DNA of 64,000 nt from Flavobacterium sp. WV_118_3 (GCF_039778605.1 NZ_CP156060.1:2356001-2420000); one strand, 5' to 3'; counted from the first letter of the stretch, positions 52,463-60,310 are shown. Numbers and translations are program-made. The notes: generated from the sequence alone by a model not told the origin.

Positions 52463-52552
52463 TTACTTCTTTATCTCTTTTTGAAAGAATACTCCAAATA
52501 CAAGGATAAACATACCGATGAAGCAAATAAATTGTAAATAACATATTTTCAA
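52463..52552 (-). CDS. Possible 29-residue single-span peptide
   Basis: TTG start, KICYLQFICFIGMFILVFGV then FFQKEIKK. One hydrophobic span with a basic tail, just upstream of the 52437 gene. Only the amino-acid pattern supports it. Confidence 0.25.
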   Translation of the reverse strand: MKICYLQFICFIGMFILVFGVFFQKEIKK

Positions 52553-52602
52553 TAGTTTAATTTTTAAAAAAGTTGTGTTTTTTAAGCGTTTTTATTATCT
52601 TA

Positions 52603-52704
52603 GTCTAACTTTTGTTAGAAATCATTTAAAATAAAAAGGCAAACTCCATTGAGTTAAATTCCTCCCTGAAACCAGGTGGTCCTAGCGACCACCTTTTCTT
52701 TTTT
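52603..52704 (+). ncRNA. Possible small RNA ending in a strong terminator
   Basis: Hairpin CTAAC/GTTAG at 52603-52616, unstructured middle, then the strong stem AGGTGGTC / GACCACCT (52674-52694) and a T-rich run. No plus-strand gene ends here: the nearest is more than 400 bases upstream. The end overlaps the 3' end of the minus-strand 52682-52930 gene, so it may be antisense to it. Confidence 0.4.
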
Positions 52705-52930
52705 GTTGATTAATTATTTTTTCTTTTATCAAAACAGCACTTGCAATGATCATTGCAAACACCGTTGCGGCTACGGTAAACTTTATCACGATCGCCGATA
52801 ATTGTTCAAATGGCGGATCGTTAAGATTGTTGAACCAAAACTGTATATACATCACTGTATAACCTAAACACAGGAAGTAGATCATTTTGAAATAGATGTT
52901 GTCGATTATTTTTAGAACGTTTTCAAGCAT
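52682..52930 (-). CDS. Two-span membrane protein
   Basis: 82 residues: spans at about 14-32 (KMIYFLCLGYTVMYIQFWF) and 44-66 (AIVIKFTVAATVFAMIIASA), basic C-terminus (NQQKRKGGR). Minus strand, short gaps, near the boundary of the early block. Holin-like in size and topology, but separate from the lysis cluster. Function unknown. Confidence 0.5.
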   Translation of the reverse strand: MLENVLKIIDNIYFKMIYFLCLGYTVMYIQFWFNNLNDPPFEQLSAIVIKFTVAATVFAMIIASAVLIKEKIINQQKRKGGR

Positions 52931-52966
52931 GTTTTTTTTTGATTAAGGGTTAACACTGATTTCGAT

Positions 52967-52985
52967 GCGTATTATTACTGATTTT
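52967..52985 (+). promoter_or_regulatory. GCGTATTATTACTGATTTT box
   Basis: Resembles ACGTATAAATACTGATTT at 51673-51690. It lies 66 bases before the 53051 start, as the other lies 53 bases before the 51743 start. Confidence 0.4.
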
Positions 52986-53050
52986 GATATTTTTAGATGT
53001 TTACCTCTTGTCTTTATTGTGGTAAAATGCTTTTTTTGAATAAAAAAAAC

Positions 53051-53449
53051 ATGGAAAACAATACAGAAAATACAGAGTCTAAAGACAATAATTCCACACT
53101 GCTAATTGAACTCTTAAAGAGTATAAACGTAAATGCCTTGGTTGAAACAATTACCAATTTCTTTGACAAAAAAGCTGATAGAGAGGCAAGGTCACAAATT
53201 GAACGAGAGAAAATAGGAGAAACTCTCGAGGTTGAAAAATTAAAGGCACAGAATGAATTCAACAAATTAAACCTACAGTTTACTACCCGAAAATTTTGGA
53301 AGGAAGTAATAATACTAATCATAATAATGGGTTCTGTATTATTACTGTCTTATTACGACAAAATAGATAATTGCACTCTTGGTACTTTGTTTGGTTCTAT
53401 TATTGGCTATACCATCGGTAATTTTAATTCCAACAACTTTAGAGGATAA
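53051..53449 (+). CDS. Coiled-coil protein with C-terminal membrane span (possible cargo)
   Basis: 132 residues from the ATG at 53051 (MENNTENTESKD). A frame start at 52997 would begin within the promoter-like box region. Helical coil (REARSQIEREKIGETLEVEK, LKAQNEFNKLN), then hydrophobic segments (about 85-104, VIILIIIMGSVLLLSYYD; 112-124). Plus strand like the other presumed cargo genes. Function unknown. Confidence 0.55.
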   Translation: MENNTENTESKDNNSTLLIELLKSINVNALVETITNFFDKKADREARSQIEREKIGETLEVEKLKAQNEFNKLNLQFTTRKFWKEVIILIIIMGSVLLLSYYDKIDNCTLGTLFGSIIGYTIGNFNSNNFRG

Positions 53450-53451
53450 GA

Positions 53452-53589
53452 TTACATATCATATTTTTCTAAAATTTTTTCAAGTATTCTGCCAGCACTT
53501 GCAAGAATGAAAATAACAGTAATAACAAACAGACACCCTAATACGAGTATTAATAAAAAAAGGCCTAAAGGATATAAAAAGTCTAACAT
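53452..53589 (-). CDS. 45-residue single-span membrane protein
   Basis: ATG start: MLDFLYPLGLFLLILVLGCL, FVITVIFILASAGRILEKIL, EKYDM. A long hydrophobic span (5-31) and an amphipathic basic/acidic helix (33-45) look like a real small membrane protein of phage type (holin or exclusion peptide size). It lies downstream of the 53609 gene in the minus-strand early block, 19 bases apart. Confidence 0.5.
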   Translation of the reverse strand: MLDFLYPLGLFLLILVLGCLFVITVIFILASAGRILEKILEKYDM

Positions 53590-53608
53590 AGTTTTAAATG
53601 TTTATTGG

Positions 53609-54028
53609 TTAATAAAGTGGTAGTTTTGTTGGTTCAGGTATTTTTTTATAATGCGTGTATCTGGTTGTTTTATCGTTGTTTTGATAAAACTTAGGGTTAC
53701 TTTTATCAACATAATGTGCAATGCATTTACGATCTAAAGTTCCAAACAAATAAAATTCACATACAATCCAATATAACCCAGGTGAGAAAACCGTGTTTTC
53801 ATTTATTTCAAACCAACCGTTGTTATCTTCAATACCTCTTAAATCAAATGGCCGGTACATTGTTTTACCGTTAAAGTCTTTCGAATCGTAATCGAAAAAG
53901 CCATAAGTATCACCGTCGGAGCCTTCGTAACTTAATTTTTCAGTCGACCAACCGTTATCGTCGATCTTGTCTTTTAAGCGATCCCATTGGCCGCCGTAAG
54001 CATGCTGTATTTTTTCTTGTTTTGTCAT
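53609..54028 (-). CDS. Phage-type hypothetical protein
   Basis: 139 residues from MTKQEKIQHAYGGQWDRLKD (ATG at 54028, the longer frame to 54061 adds a basic stretch of doubtful value). Rich in aromatic and Asp residues (NGWSTEKLSYEGSDGDTYGF, MYRPFDLRGIEDNNGWFEI). Proteins beginning in this way occur in Bacteroidota prophages as hypothetical proteins. Function unknown. Confidence 0.6.
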   Translation of the reverse strand: MTKQEKIQHAYGGQWDRLKDKIDDNGWSTEKLSYEGSDGDTYGFFDYDSKDFNGKTMYRPFDLRGIEDNNGWFEINENTVFSPGLYWIVCEFYLFGTLDRKCIAHYVDKSNPKFYQNNDKTTRYTHYKKIPEPTKLPLY

Positions 54029-54072
54029 AAGTCTGATTAGTTTTTTTTTCGGTTTTTGCAAAATTTGCAGTT

Positions 54073-54267
54073 TTAGTTATACCAATAATTTCCACATCGT
54101 AAACAATAAGCTTGTTTTGATTCAACCCCTGACTTTACAAGGTTCGGAATAAAACAATTACACCAAGTACCGCAATCATTCGTTATTGGTCTCCTGAATC
54201 CATACAATGGACTTTTGCTTAATCTTTGTTTTTCCGTTTGCTTTTCCAAAGCTGTTGCTGTTTTCAT
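54073..54267 (-). CDS. Small Cys-rich protein (possible zinc ribbon)
   Basis: 64 residues with Cys residues in CGTWCNCF and YCLRCGNYW: a possible zinc ribbon. Short basic N-terminus (TEKQRLSKSPLYGFRRP). Part of the early minus-strand block. DNA binding is possible but unproven. Confidence 0.5.
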   Translation of the reverse strand: MKTATALEKQTEKQRLSKSPLYGFRRPITNDCGTWCNCFIPNLVKSGVESKQAYCLRCGNYWYN

Positions 54268-54271
54268 GGTT

Positions 54272-54574
54272 TTAGATTTTTTTTTGTTTTAAAACTGATT
54301 TACCGGCCGAAACTTCTTTCCGGTACTCGGTTAGTTTGTGTTGCAGTTCTTCCGACAGCTTATAACCGTCAGGCGTACCATTTACATCAATGAAAGTAAT
54401 TACCTCTATCGTTCTGAGTGCGCGAGCAAAATGCGGCCGATCCGGAAAGGTATTTTTCGGGCGGTGTTCGCGTATTATTTCGTTGATCTCGGCTCTTATT
54501 TCCCGTTCCGGCATTTGCGATCGATAAAGCCGGTATAGTTGGGACTTGGTTCTGATATTGTATAATTCTTTCAT
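54272..54574 (-). CDS. Small helical hypothetical protein
   Basis: 100 residues, mainly helical and basic: MKELYNIRTKSQLYRLYRSQ, IRAEINEIIREHRPKN, LSEELQHKLTEYRKEV. It follows the 54602 gene by 27 bases. A regulator or DNA-binding role is possible, but no fold is recognised. Confidence 0.5.
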   Translation of the reverse strand: MKELYNIRTKSQLYRLYRSQMPEREIRAEINEIIREHRPKNTFPDRPHFARALRTIEVITFIDVNGTPDGYKLSEELQHKLTEYRKEVSAGKSVLKQKKI

Positions 54575-54601
54575 TTTTGGCAGCTGGCTTGGGTGGTTAT
54601 T

Positions 54602-54877
54602 CTACATATTTAATTTCGCGCTTAATTCTTGTATTGCTTTTGCGTGGCTTTTATAGAAGTCTATTTCGTTTTGTTTTTGTTCAATTTTTTTTTGCTTCAT
54701 TTCGATTATCCGTTGCAACCTGGCTTTGTCTTGTTGCAACTCTGAAAATTTTTCCAAGACGTAGAAAAGAATTTTGGTCACTGATTTAATCCCTGTCTGA
54801 TCTGAAATCCTTTGCAATTCTGCTTTTTGTCTTTCAGAAAATTTTCGGATGTATGCTGTTTCTTTTATCATTTTCAA
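54602..54877 (-). CDS. Coiled-coil protein with ribbon-helix-helix-like start
   Basis: 91 residues. The start (ETAYIRKFSERQKAELQRIS, DQTGIKSVTKILFYVLEKF) has the spacing of a ribbon-helix-helix or mobilisation-accessory DNA-binding domain, then a coiled coil (ARLQRIIEMKQKKIEQKQNE). Translation could start at Met1 or Met3. A plasmid- or phage-type transcription or partition factor is possible. Confidence 0.5.
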   Translation of the reverse strand: MKMIKETAYIRKFSERQKAELQRISDQTGIKSVTKILFYVLEKFSELQQDKARLQRIIEMKQKKIEQKQNEIDFYKSHAKAIQELSAKLNM

Positions 54878-54957
54878 TTACGGTTATTGAATTGTAGATT
54901 TTTTTATTTTTTTTATCCTGGATATCCAGCTGGGCAGCACTATAAAAAATCTACTTT

Positions 54958-55287
54958 TTACAGATTGACTATTTGATTATAGATTTTATCGGATAGATCA
55001 TTGAATAAATATTTTTCGTATTCACCTCTGTTTTTATTTTTTCTTAATTCCCAAAGGAGTTCCAATAAAACAACGGCAATACTCACGCGTAGGGAAACTG
55101 TATTTTTTTGCTTGTTTTTTGACTGTTCCTGTTTTCTTCTCAAATCAAAAAACAAGTCTCGTAACAGGTCCATTTTCAATAAATCATCGAGCGATTTAGC
55201 GTTTAGGGATTCTATTTTTTGATTTATCCGATCTTGCAACAACCATAAATCGCATACCGCAAGGTTTTGAAGTGTGATTTTTTTCAT
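54958..55287 (-). CDS. Helical hypothetical protein
   Basis: 109 residues, helical throughout (LWLLQDRINQKIESLNAKSL, SIAVVLLELLWELRKNKNRG). The Leu-rich segment at 69-81 is amphipathic rather than a clear span. Early-block gene of unknown function, 20 bases after the 55308 gene. Confidence 0.5.
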   Translation of the reverse strand: MKKITLQNLAVCDLWLLQDRINQKIESLNAKSLDDLLKMDLLRDLFFDLRRKQEQSKNKQKNTVSLRVSIAVVLLELLWELRKNKNRGEYEKYLFNDLSDKIYNQIVNL

Positions 55288-55307
55288 TACTACCGTTTTT
55301 TTTTAGT

Positions 55308-55544
55308 TTATCGTACCTGAAACTCTCTAATCATCGCGCCACCAGGCGTATTATTGAAAAATTGGATTTTGTTCACGTATTTAATTTCCGGCCGGTTTTT
55401 AAATCGCGACAACATTCCGTTTATAATCACATCATCCGGTTTTGAATTGCCGCGCTCCGGCGAATACCAGGTGATGTTGTCCACACCGTTGATTGTTAAT
55501 GCAACCATCTTAATACGTGATTTTTCTTTACTTGCAAAGGCCAT
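55308..55544 (-). CDS. Small beta-rich hypothetical protein
   Basis: 78 residues (IKMVALTINGVDNITWYSPE, IKYVNKIQFFNNTPGG). Starts 3 bases after the stop of the large winged-helix gene, probably coupled to it. A small accessory replication factor is possible (for instance single-strand binding), but nothing in the sequence proves it. Confidence 0.5.
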   Translation of the reverse strand: MAFASKEKSRIKMVALTINGVDNITWYSPERGNSKPDDVIINGMLSRFKNRPEIKYVNKIQFFNNTPGGAMIREFQVR

Positions 55545-55547
55545 TGA

Positions 55548-57344
55548 TTAATTATTGTTTTTGAGGTTATAACTTTGTATTTTCCAAACCATCGACGAAA
55601 GATTATCAAGGAATGCCGGGTATTTATTTTGAACAAAGCTGTATAGGTTCTCAACCGATACACGTCCTTTCAGATACAGCTTGATTTTCGTTTCAACCGC
55701 TTTGGCAGCGGATAGGCTTTGTTTTCGGGTTTGTGTTTTATTTTCCGCTTTGCGCTGCTTGACCGCACGGTTTTCCATGTATTTTAAATGGCGGTTCCAG
55801 GCTTTTGTTGTGTAGCCGAAACCAACTTCTTTACGATCGGTTCGAGTACGGTCGAAATAATCGGACGGGAATAGCGGGTTAAAATCCGGTTTAGACAGGA
55901 ACCATTTACGAGCATGGTTAATTCGCCAGCGGTATTCCTGCAGATAATCAAACTGGTATTGTTTGGCAAATGTTTTATTTTGACCATTCACAAAAAATTG
56001 ATCATAAAAAATATTGATCGCATTTTTCCAAGAGCCAACATAAACCCGTTTTCCACGCCATATTTTCGCTGACGTTTTTAAAAAGTCTTGGATCAATAAC
56101 TGCTTAAACTCATCGGTAGTCATTGTTCCTCCGTAAGCTTCATCCTTTAATACCCGGATATCTATCGGTGAATAATCCCAATGTTCACCGCTGGCTAATT
56201 CTTCAGCCAATTGCTGCGGGTGAATGATCGATCGCTGTAATTTTTCACTCACTGTCAGTTCTACCGTGTCAACCGCATCATTTTTAACATTTTCGGCCGC
56301 GCCCCCTGGTGAAATATTCAGCACATTGCACCCGGTGTTCCGGTAGAAAGTAGAATTAAAACTCGTGAGCGAGGAACCGAGCGAACTCCTTTTGGACAGA
56401 GAACTGTTATCAACATTCTCTTTTATTTCATACTGATCTTTTATTGTTCCAGTAGTATCATTGAACTCAGTAAGTTCTTTCCTTTTCGGGGAGGTAAAGC
56501 GCTGATTTTCAGTGTTGGCATTTTTTCCGGTTGCAAGGTCAATGATTTGCAAAATTTCCGGGTTGAATTGGTGTAAAGTACCTCGGTAAAAGCCTTGATA
56601 TTTATAATCAAGCAATATTCCGGCTTCTTCAAGGCGTTTGCGGTGGTTTCTAACGGTTTTCTTGCACACGTTGATACTTTTTACTCCATTTCGGGTAAGG
56701 CTCGTTATTTGCAAGCTATTGATCTCTACCGGCGGCAGTGGCTTTTTATAAGCGATGTTCATTTTCATATGGATCGCGTTTTTCTTGCTCAACTGGCCGT
56801 TGTAGGCATGCAGGAACTGCATGAAAAACATTTCCGTAGCGTATTTTATGGTCTGCAAAGGCATTAGTTCAACGATGTTGCCGTAGGTGTTGCAAAACTC
56901 CGTTGCAAGGGCGTTGTACTCGCGCGCATTCATATCATTAAGCTGGTAACGCTCTTTGATTTCAAGTGTTTTTTTATCCAGGTACTTTGTCCACCGGCCG
57001 TATTTAAGCATAAAGACGCGTCTAAATCCGGCTTGTACCGGGTTTAGGTCTTTTATGTTTTCAATAACCTCGCTATTATGGTTGGCAATGGCGATATTTT
57101 CTTCAAATACCTTAGCGTTGTAACCTGGCACAAACAAGCGGAAATTATCCATTGTAGCCGCAATGCACTCGCTGGTCATGGCCGGGTAAACGGCCATGAT
57201 GCAAGTATTGTTTGTTTCGGCAATGCTTTGCTTGTCGGCATCGTTTTGCGCGCCTTTACCACGGTTCTCGGTTGAGCCGATTCCGCCAAGCATTGCAAAG
57301 ACTTTGCTGTTGATTACAGCGTTGGGATCGATATTATTTGACAT
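55548..57344 (-). CDS. Winged-helix protein, candidate replication initiator
   Basis: 598 residues, the largest early gene. A winged-helix region near 215-265 (KSINVCKKTVRNHRKRLEEA, GILLDYKYQGFYRGTLHQFN) is flanked by an alpha-helical N-terminal part (NAREYNALATEFCNTYGNIV) and a long Lys-rich C-terminal part (KYMENRAVKQRKAENKTQTR). Similar large winged-helix proteins serve as Rep-type initiators of Bacteroidota plasmids and phages. It lies close to the structured intergenic region 57850-58460, a plausible origin. No helicase or polymerase motifs are seen. Confidence 0.6.
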   Translation of the reverse strand: MSNNIDPNAVINSKVFAMLGGIGSTENRGKGAQNDADKQSIAETNNTCIMAVYPAMTSECIAATMDNFRLFVPGYNAKVFEENIAIANHNSEVIENIKDLNPVQAGFRRVFMLKYGRWTKYLDKKTLEIKERYQLNDMNAREYNALATEFCNTYGNIVELMPLQTIKYATEMFFMQFLHAYNGQLSKKNAIHMKMNIAYKKPLPPVEINSLQITSLTRNGVKSINVCKKTVRNHRKRLEEAGILLDYKYQGFYRGTLHQFNPEILQIIDLATGKNANTENQRFTSPKRKELTEFNDTTGTIKDQYEIKENVDNSSLSKRSSLGSSLTSFNSTFYRNTGCNVLNISPGGAAENVKNDAVDTVELTVSEKLQRSIIHPQQLAEELASGEHWDYSPIDIRVLKDEAYGGTMTTDEFKQLLIQDFLKTSAKIWRGKRVYVGSWKNAINIFYDQFFVNGQNKTFAKQYQFDYLQEYRWRINHARKWFLSKPDFNPLFPSDYFDRTRTDRKEVGFGYTTKAWNRHLKYMENRAVKQRKAENKTQTRKQSLSAAKAVETKIKLYLKGRVSVENLYSFVQNKYPAFLDNLSSMVWKIQSYNLKNNN

Positions 57345-57345
57345 G

Positions 57346-57603
57346 TTAATTAAGCTTCTCTATTTTACATATGATTTGACGATAGCCGGTGCGATGGCTT
57401 TTACTATCCGATTGAATCTCGCAAATACGATATGTAGTGTTTTGTTTTCCTTTTGTGTTGGCTTTTACAATGCTTACAGTATCGTTAAGATTTACCTTTT
57501 CATTTTTCTTTACTAAAAAAGAAATTAGAGACCTTAGCTTGTATTCTTTTTCCGATGTAGGCCATGCCATAACATGACAATTGAAGTTGTCTGTAAATTC
57601 CAT
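57346..57603 (-). CDS. Small basic hypothetical protein
   Basis: 85 residues, beta-like with many Lys (KLRSLISFLVKKNEKVNLND, SHRTGYRQIICKIEKL). Abuts the start of the winged-helix gene (1 base). Likely co-transcribed early gene. Function unknown. Confidence 0.5.
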   Translation of the reverse strand: MEFTDNFNCHVMAWPTSEKEYKLRSLISFLVKKNEKVNLNDTVSIVKANTKGKQNTTYRICEIQSDSKSHRTGYRQIICKIEKLN

Positions 57604-57614
57604 AACTATAAATT

Positions 57615-57848
57615 TTAAGGTAAAGCGTTAAGGTAGATGAATGCGGTATTTGTGCCTGGTATTATCCGGATTGAGTAGATACATTCTACCGGAATACATT
57701 TAAGCGTTGCTTTTAAGTCAAATTCGTCTATATTTGTAAAAGAAACTTGAACAACTTTTTGTTCAAAGTTCCAATCATGGTTTAAACAACCAACAATAAA
57801 TTCCAGTTGCAAAAGCTTTGCAATACTTTGATGTAAAATTTTTTCCAT
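57615..57848 (-). CDS. Small alpha/beta hypothetical protein
   Basis: 77 residues (ILHQSIAKLLQLEFIVGCLN, VQVSFTNIDEFDLKATLKCI, YSIRIIPGTNTAFIYLNALP). First gene of the early minus-strand run before the structured region. Function unknown. Confidence 0.5.
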   Translation of the reverse strand: MEKILHQSIAKLLQLEFIVGCLNHDWNFEQKVVQVSFTNIDEFDLKATLKCIPVECIYSIRIIPGTNTAFIYLNALP

Positions 57849-57959
57849 TTACTTGTCAATATTTAGATGGTTAACCCATAGCGTAGGGAGTAGTGTCGGC
57901 GTCCAAACTTTCAGCTACTCCCATGCTTAGGGGAATTAAAAAACGCATTGCGCCCGATG

Positions 57960-58012
57960 TGAGAATAACAGGACTCGAACCTGTCTTTGCAAAACCTTTG
58001 CTTGTATTCTCA
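57960..58012 (-). ncRNA. Truncated tRNA-like fold (acceptor stem and T arm)
   Basis: Minus strand: TGAGAAT and ATTCTCA pair as a 7-bp acceptor stem, and ACAGG-TTCGAGT-CCTGT is a perfect T arm. Only 21 bases lie where D and anticodon arms should be, holding a small GCAAA/TTTGC hairpin. It could be a tRNA remnant, a tmRNA-like mimic, or an old attachment site. Confidence 0.5.
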
Positions 58013-58076
58013 AAAAAAACTTGAAACCGCTTTTAAAAAATACGCAAGGAGAACCAAAACCTTGCGGTACTCGACT

Positions 58077-58214
58077 ATGTATACTACTCAAATTAGTATT
58101 ACTAGCAACGATTTTAATTTCAGGTTTACAGTTTGCACATCGCAAGCGTTGGCAGTCCTTTGTTTAGGTATTGCTGTTGGAATTGTTATTGCCAACAACC
58201 GAAATAAAATCTAA
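58077..58214 (+). CDS. Possible 45-residue single-span membrane protein
   Basis: ATG start: MYTTQISITSNDFNFRFTVC, TSQALAVLCLGIAVGIVIAN, NRNKI. A polar N-terminus, one span and basic tail. Plus strand, inside the structured region. Supported by composition only. Confidence 0.35.
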   Translation: MYTTQISITSNDFNFRFTVCTSQALAVLCLGIAVGIVIANNRNKI

Positions 58215-58458
58215 TAAACGAAAAGGGTAGTTTCTATCCTTTTCAAGCGGTTCCAAGTATTTCAAATAACTTCTTTCAATAAAAAACAAACCGCTATATC
58301 TGAAAGCCGGGTCTGCCAACCACTCGCCCCATTAAATCATGAATGCACTAAAAAAACGATTCAATAAGAGGCCCATCTCAACGTAATGCGACAGCATCAT
58401 GTCTATTACATATCGAAGCAATCCCGTTCTTTTTGTCTATAGCGGTTCAAGATTTCAA

Positions 58459-58665
58459 TTAACGTTTTTTGTTAGCGAAATTGGCCAACAACATTTTAAT
58501 GACATTCTCTTTGGTCCAGCCGGCCGCTTCTACAGGACAGGCTTTCTTTTTTATTTTTCTTTTAGGTTTATCAATTTTTTCAACTCGCATCATTCCGCAT
58601 AATCTTTCAAACTCACTGGGAGTGAGCGCCTGAACGATGTTATATGCGGTTTCTGCTTGTATCAT
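58459..58665 (-). CDS. Small basic hypothetical protein
   Basis: 68 residues: a helical start (AYNIVQALTPSEFERLCGMM) and a basic stretch (DKPKRKIKKK), ending VIKMLLANFANKKR. It follows the 58667 gene with one base between. It may be part of the early regulatory operon opposite the repressor. Function unknown. Confidence 0.5.
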   Translation of the reverse strand: MIQAETAYNIVQALTPSEFERLCGMMRVEKIDKPKRKIKKKACPVEAAGWTKENVIKMLLANFANKKR

Positions 58666-58666
58666 T

Positions 58667-58921
58667 TTATTTTAATAACCTTTGTTTTTCTTTTTCCGTT
58701 TTCTTTTTTGCTTCTGCCGTTTCAAAAACAAGCTTTGCAATCTCAAGTTCAACACGTTGGTTTTCTATTTTTCCGGTAACAATCTTTTGAATTGATTCCG
58801 GGGAATATGGATTACCCTTTGTGTTTGTAATTTTCCGCCTGTTTAAGCGGTCGATAATTACCGGGGAATATTTCGAACCCAGTACTTTTTTTATCTTATC
58901 CTGCTCTACTCTACTAATCAT
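58667..58921 (-). CDS. Small helical early protein (possible Cro-like regulator)
   Basis: 84 residues: KIKKVLGSKYSPVIIDRLNR, YSPESIQKIVTGKIENQRVE, then a charged helix. The first part could form a helix-turn-helix in which a helix starts at SPESIQKIV. Its place, first gene divergent from the CI-type repressor at 59197, is where Cro-like or antirepressor genes usually lie. Confidence 0.5.
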   Translation of the reverse strand: MISRVEQDKIKKVLGSKYSPVIIDRLNRRKITNTKGNPYSPESIQKIVTGKIENQRVELEIAKLVFETAEAKKKTEKEKQRLLK

Positions 58922-59045
58922 ACATTTATTGGCATAATAGTTGTCTTACAAAAAATCAAAATGTTCAATTGGAAACACCTTTTAAACGGTGCTTTCCAAC
59001 GGCTTTACATTGCCTTTTTTTTGAGCGGAAAAAAAATTTTTATTA

Positions 59046-59189
59046 TTGGTACATTTTGGTACAAATAGCTTACTTTTATTTTCCGTTTTTTATCGGAATT
59101 GCCGTTGTTGCAATTCCGTATTGTTTCAGTTTTACAATACAAATATATAAACAAGTTTTTAATTTCAAAGCAAATATATAAACATTTTT
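59046..59189. promoter_or_regulatory. Divergent lysogeny control region with direct repeats
   Basis: Between the 58667 (minus) and 59197 (plus) genes. CAAATATATAAACA occurs twice (59140-59153 and 59171-59184), 31 bases apart, about three helical turns. TTGGTACA also occurs twice near 59046-59063, ten bases apart. These are candidate operators of the S24 repressors. Confidence 0.5.
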
Positions 59190-59196
59190 ATAGCAT

Positions 59197-59928
59197 ATGT
59201 CATTACCTATTGAAAATCAAAGAATTAAGGAGATAATAAAATATTATTGCAACGGTAATGAATTGCAATTTAGCAGGGAAATAGGCGTAAGTCAACCTAG
59301 AATTAATCGATTGTTTAGCATTGATTCGAGAAGCAATAAATACCCACTTGTTTCATTCGAAATAACACAAGCGATTATAAACAAGTTTGTAGATGTTTCC
59401 GCGGATTGGATCATGACTGGCAAAGGAGAAATGTTAAAAAGCAAAAGGGGTGAACAAATTGAGAACGCCTCTGTTTTTAAACTAAAATCCGACAGAACAA
59501 TTAAAAATCAAGCAATCCCACTTTACAATATAGAGGCTTCGGCAGGAATAGTTACTTTGTTTAGCGATTCCTCAGAAGCTAAACCGGTCGATTATATTCA
59601 AATTCCTAATTTACCGAAGTGCGATGGAGCTATCTATGTGACTGGAGACTCAATGTATCCACTTTTAAAGAGCGGAGATATAATCATGTATAAGCAGGTT
59701 CATAATATCCGAGAAAATATATTTTTTGGTGAAATGTACCTAATCAGTTTCAACGTGGAGGGGGACGAAATGGTTACAGTTAAGTATGTGCAAAAGAGCG
59801 ATCGAGGAGATGATTTCATAAAGCTGGTCAGTCAAAATAAATACCATCACGACAAGGATATACAAATAGCCAATATTAGCGCGATGGCATTAGTCAAAGC
59901 TAGTATCCGAATAAACTCTATGAGTTAA
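59197..59928 (+). CDS. CI/LexA-type S24 repressor (single DNA-binding unit)
   Basis: 243 residues. A helix-turn-helix domain (1-80, ELQFSREIGVSQPRINRLFS, closing in the typical WIMTGKGEM) and a C-terminal S24 peptidase/dimerisation domain with Ser152 in TGDSMYPLL, Lys196 in TVKYVQK and a cleavable Ala116-Gly117. All parts for RecA-triggered self-cleavage are present. Should hold the prophage silent. The C-terminal 139 residues are nearly identical to those of the 60360 protein. Confidence 0.9.
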   Translation: MSLPIENQRIKEIIKYYCNGNELQFSREIGVSQPRINRLFSIDSRSNKYPLVSFEITQAIINKFVDVSADWIMTGKGEMLKSKRGEQIENASVFKLKSDRTIKNQAIPLYNIEASAGIVTLFSDSSEAKPVDYIQIPNLPKCDGAIYVTGDSMYPLLKSGDIIMYKQVHNIRENIFFGEMYLISFNVEGDEMVTVKYVQKSDRGDDFIKLVSQNKYHHDKDIQIANISAMALVKASIRINSMS

Positions 59929-59986
59929 CAATAGGCATTTTTAATCAGAATTGCATAACTTTCGAAAAACTTTATAAATATAATTT

Positions 59987-60310
59987 ATGAAAAAAAACAT
60001 ACTTTTCTTTACGCTCGGCTTAAGCGTTAGTTTCATTTTAGCTTTCAACGTGTTTAACCCCAACAAACAAGCAGAGGTTAACGAATATGAAGGCAAATTG
60101 ATCTTTTCCGACTGCCAACCAACAAATAAAAATTATGAAATTGTTGGAGAGGAAAAACTAGGAACACTTTACAATGGCATGAGTTATCAAACACTAAAAA
60201 AGAAACTAGTAAAAAAAACACAAAAATCAAGCATACAGTTTGATGGAATAATTCTAGAAGATGACGGAACCGGCCAAAATTTTAAAGGAATTTTAATAAA
60301 ATTCAAGTAA
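59987..60310 (+). CDS. Exported small protein between the two repressors
   Basis: 107 residues: N-terminal signal or anchor (about 5-20, ILFFTLGLSVSFILAFNVF), then a polar beta-rich domain (YEGKLIFSDCQPTNKNYEIV, SSIQFDGIILEDDGTGQNFK). No lipobox. Sitting between lysogeny genes on the same strand it is likely expressed in lysogens, so superinfection exclusion is a fair guess. Confidence 0.55.
   Translation: MKKNILFFTLGLSVSFILAFNVFNPNKQAEVNEYEGKLIFSDCQPTNKNYEIVGEEKLGTLYNGMSYQTLKKKLVKKTQKSSIQFDGIILEDDGTGQNFKGILIKFK

Larger units (their letters stand above)
57850..58460. other. Structured, mostly non-coding region (candidate origin)
   Basis: About 600 bases with several hairpins: GGGAGTAG/CTACTCCC (about 57887-57922), the tRNA-like fold at 57960-58012, and GAAAAGGGTAG/CTATCCTTTTC near 58220-58241. 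The word GCGGTT(T/C)CAAG occurs inverted near 58020-58030 and direct near 58247 and 58443. Repeats, structure and nearness to the winged-helix gene suggest an origin of replication or a regulatory RNA. Confidence 0.5.

Noticed and set aside
54918-54929. Palindrome CTGGATATCCAG between early genes
   Set aside because: Single 12-bp copy without supporting context. It may be chance.
57936-58145. Minus-strand 69-residue frame in the structured region
   Set aside because: It runs through the tRNA-like fold and several hairpins, and its composition is not protein-like.
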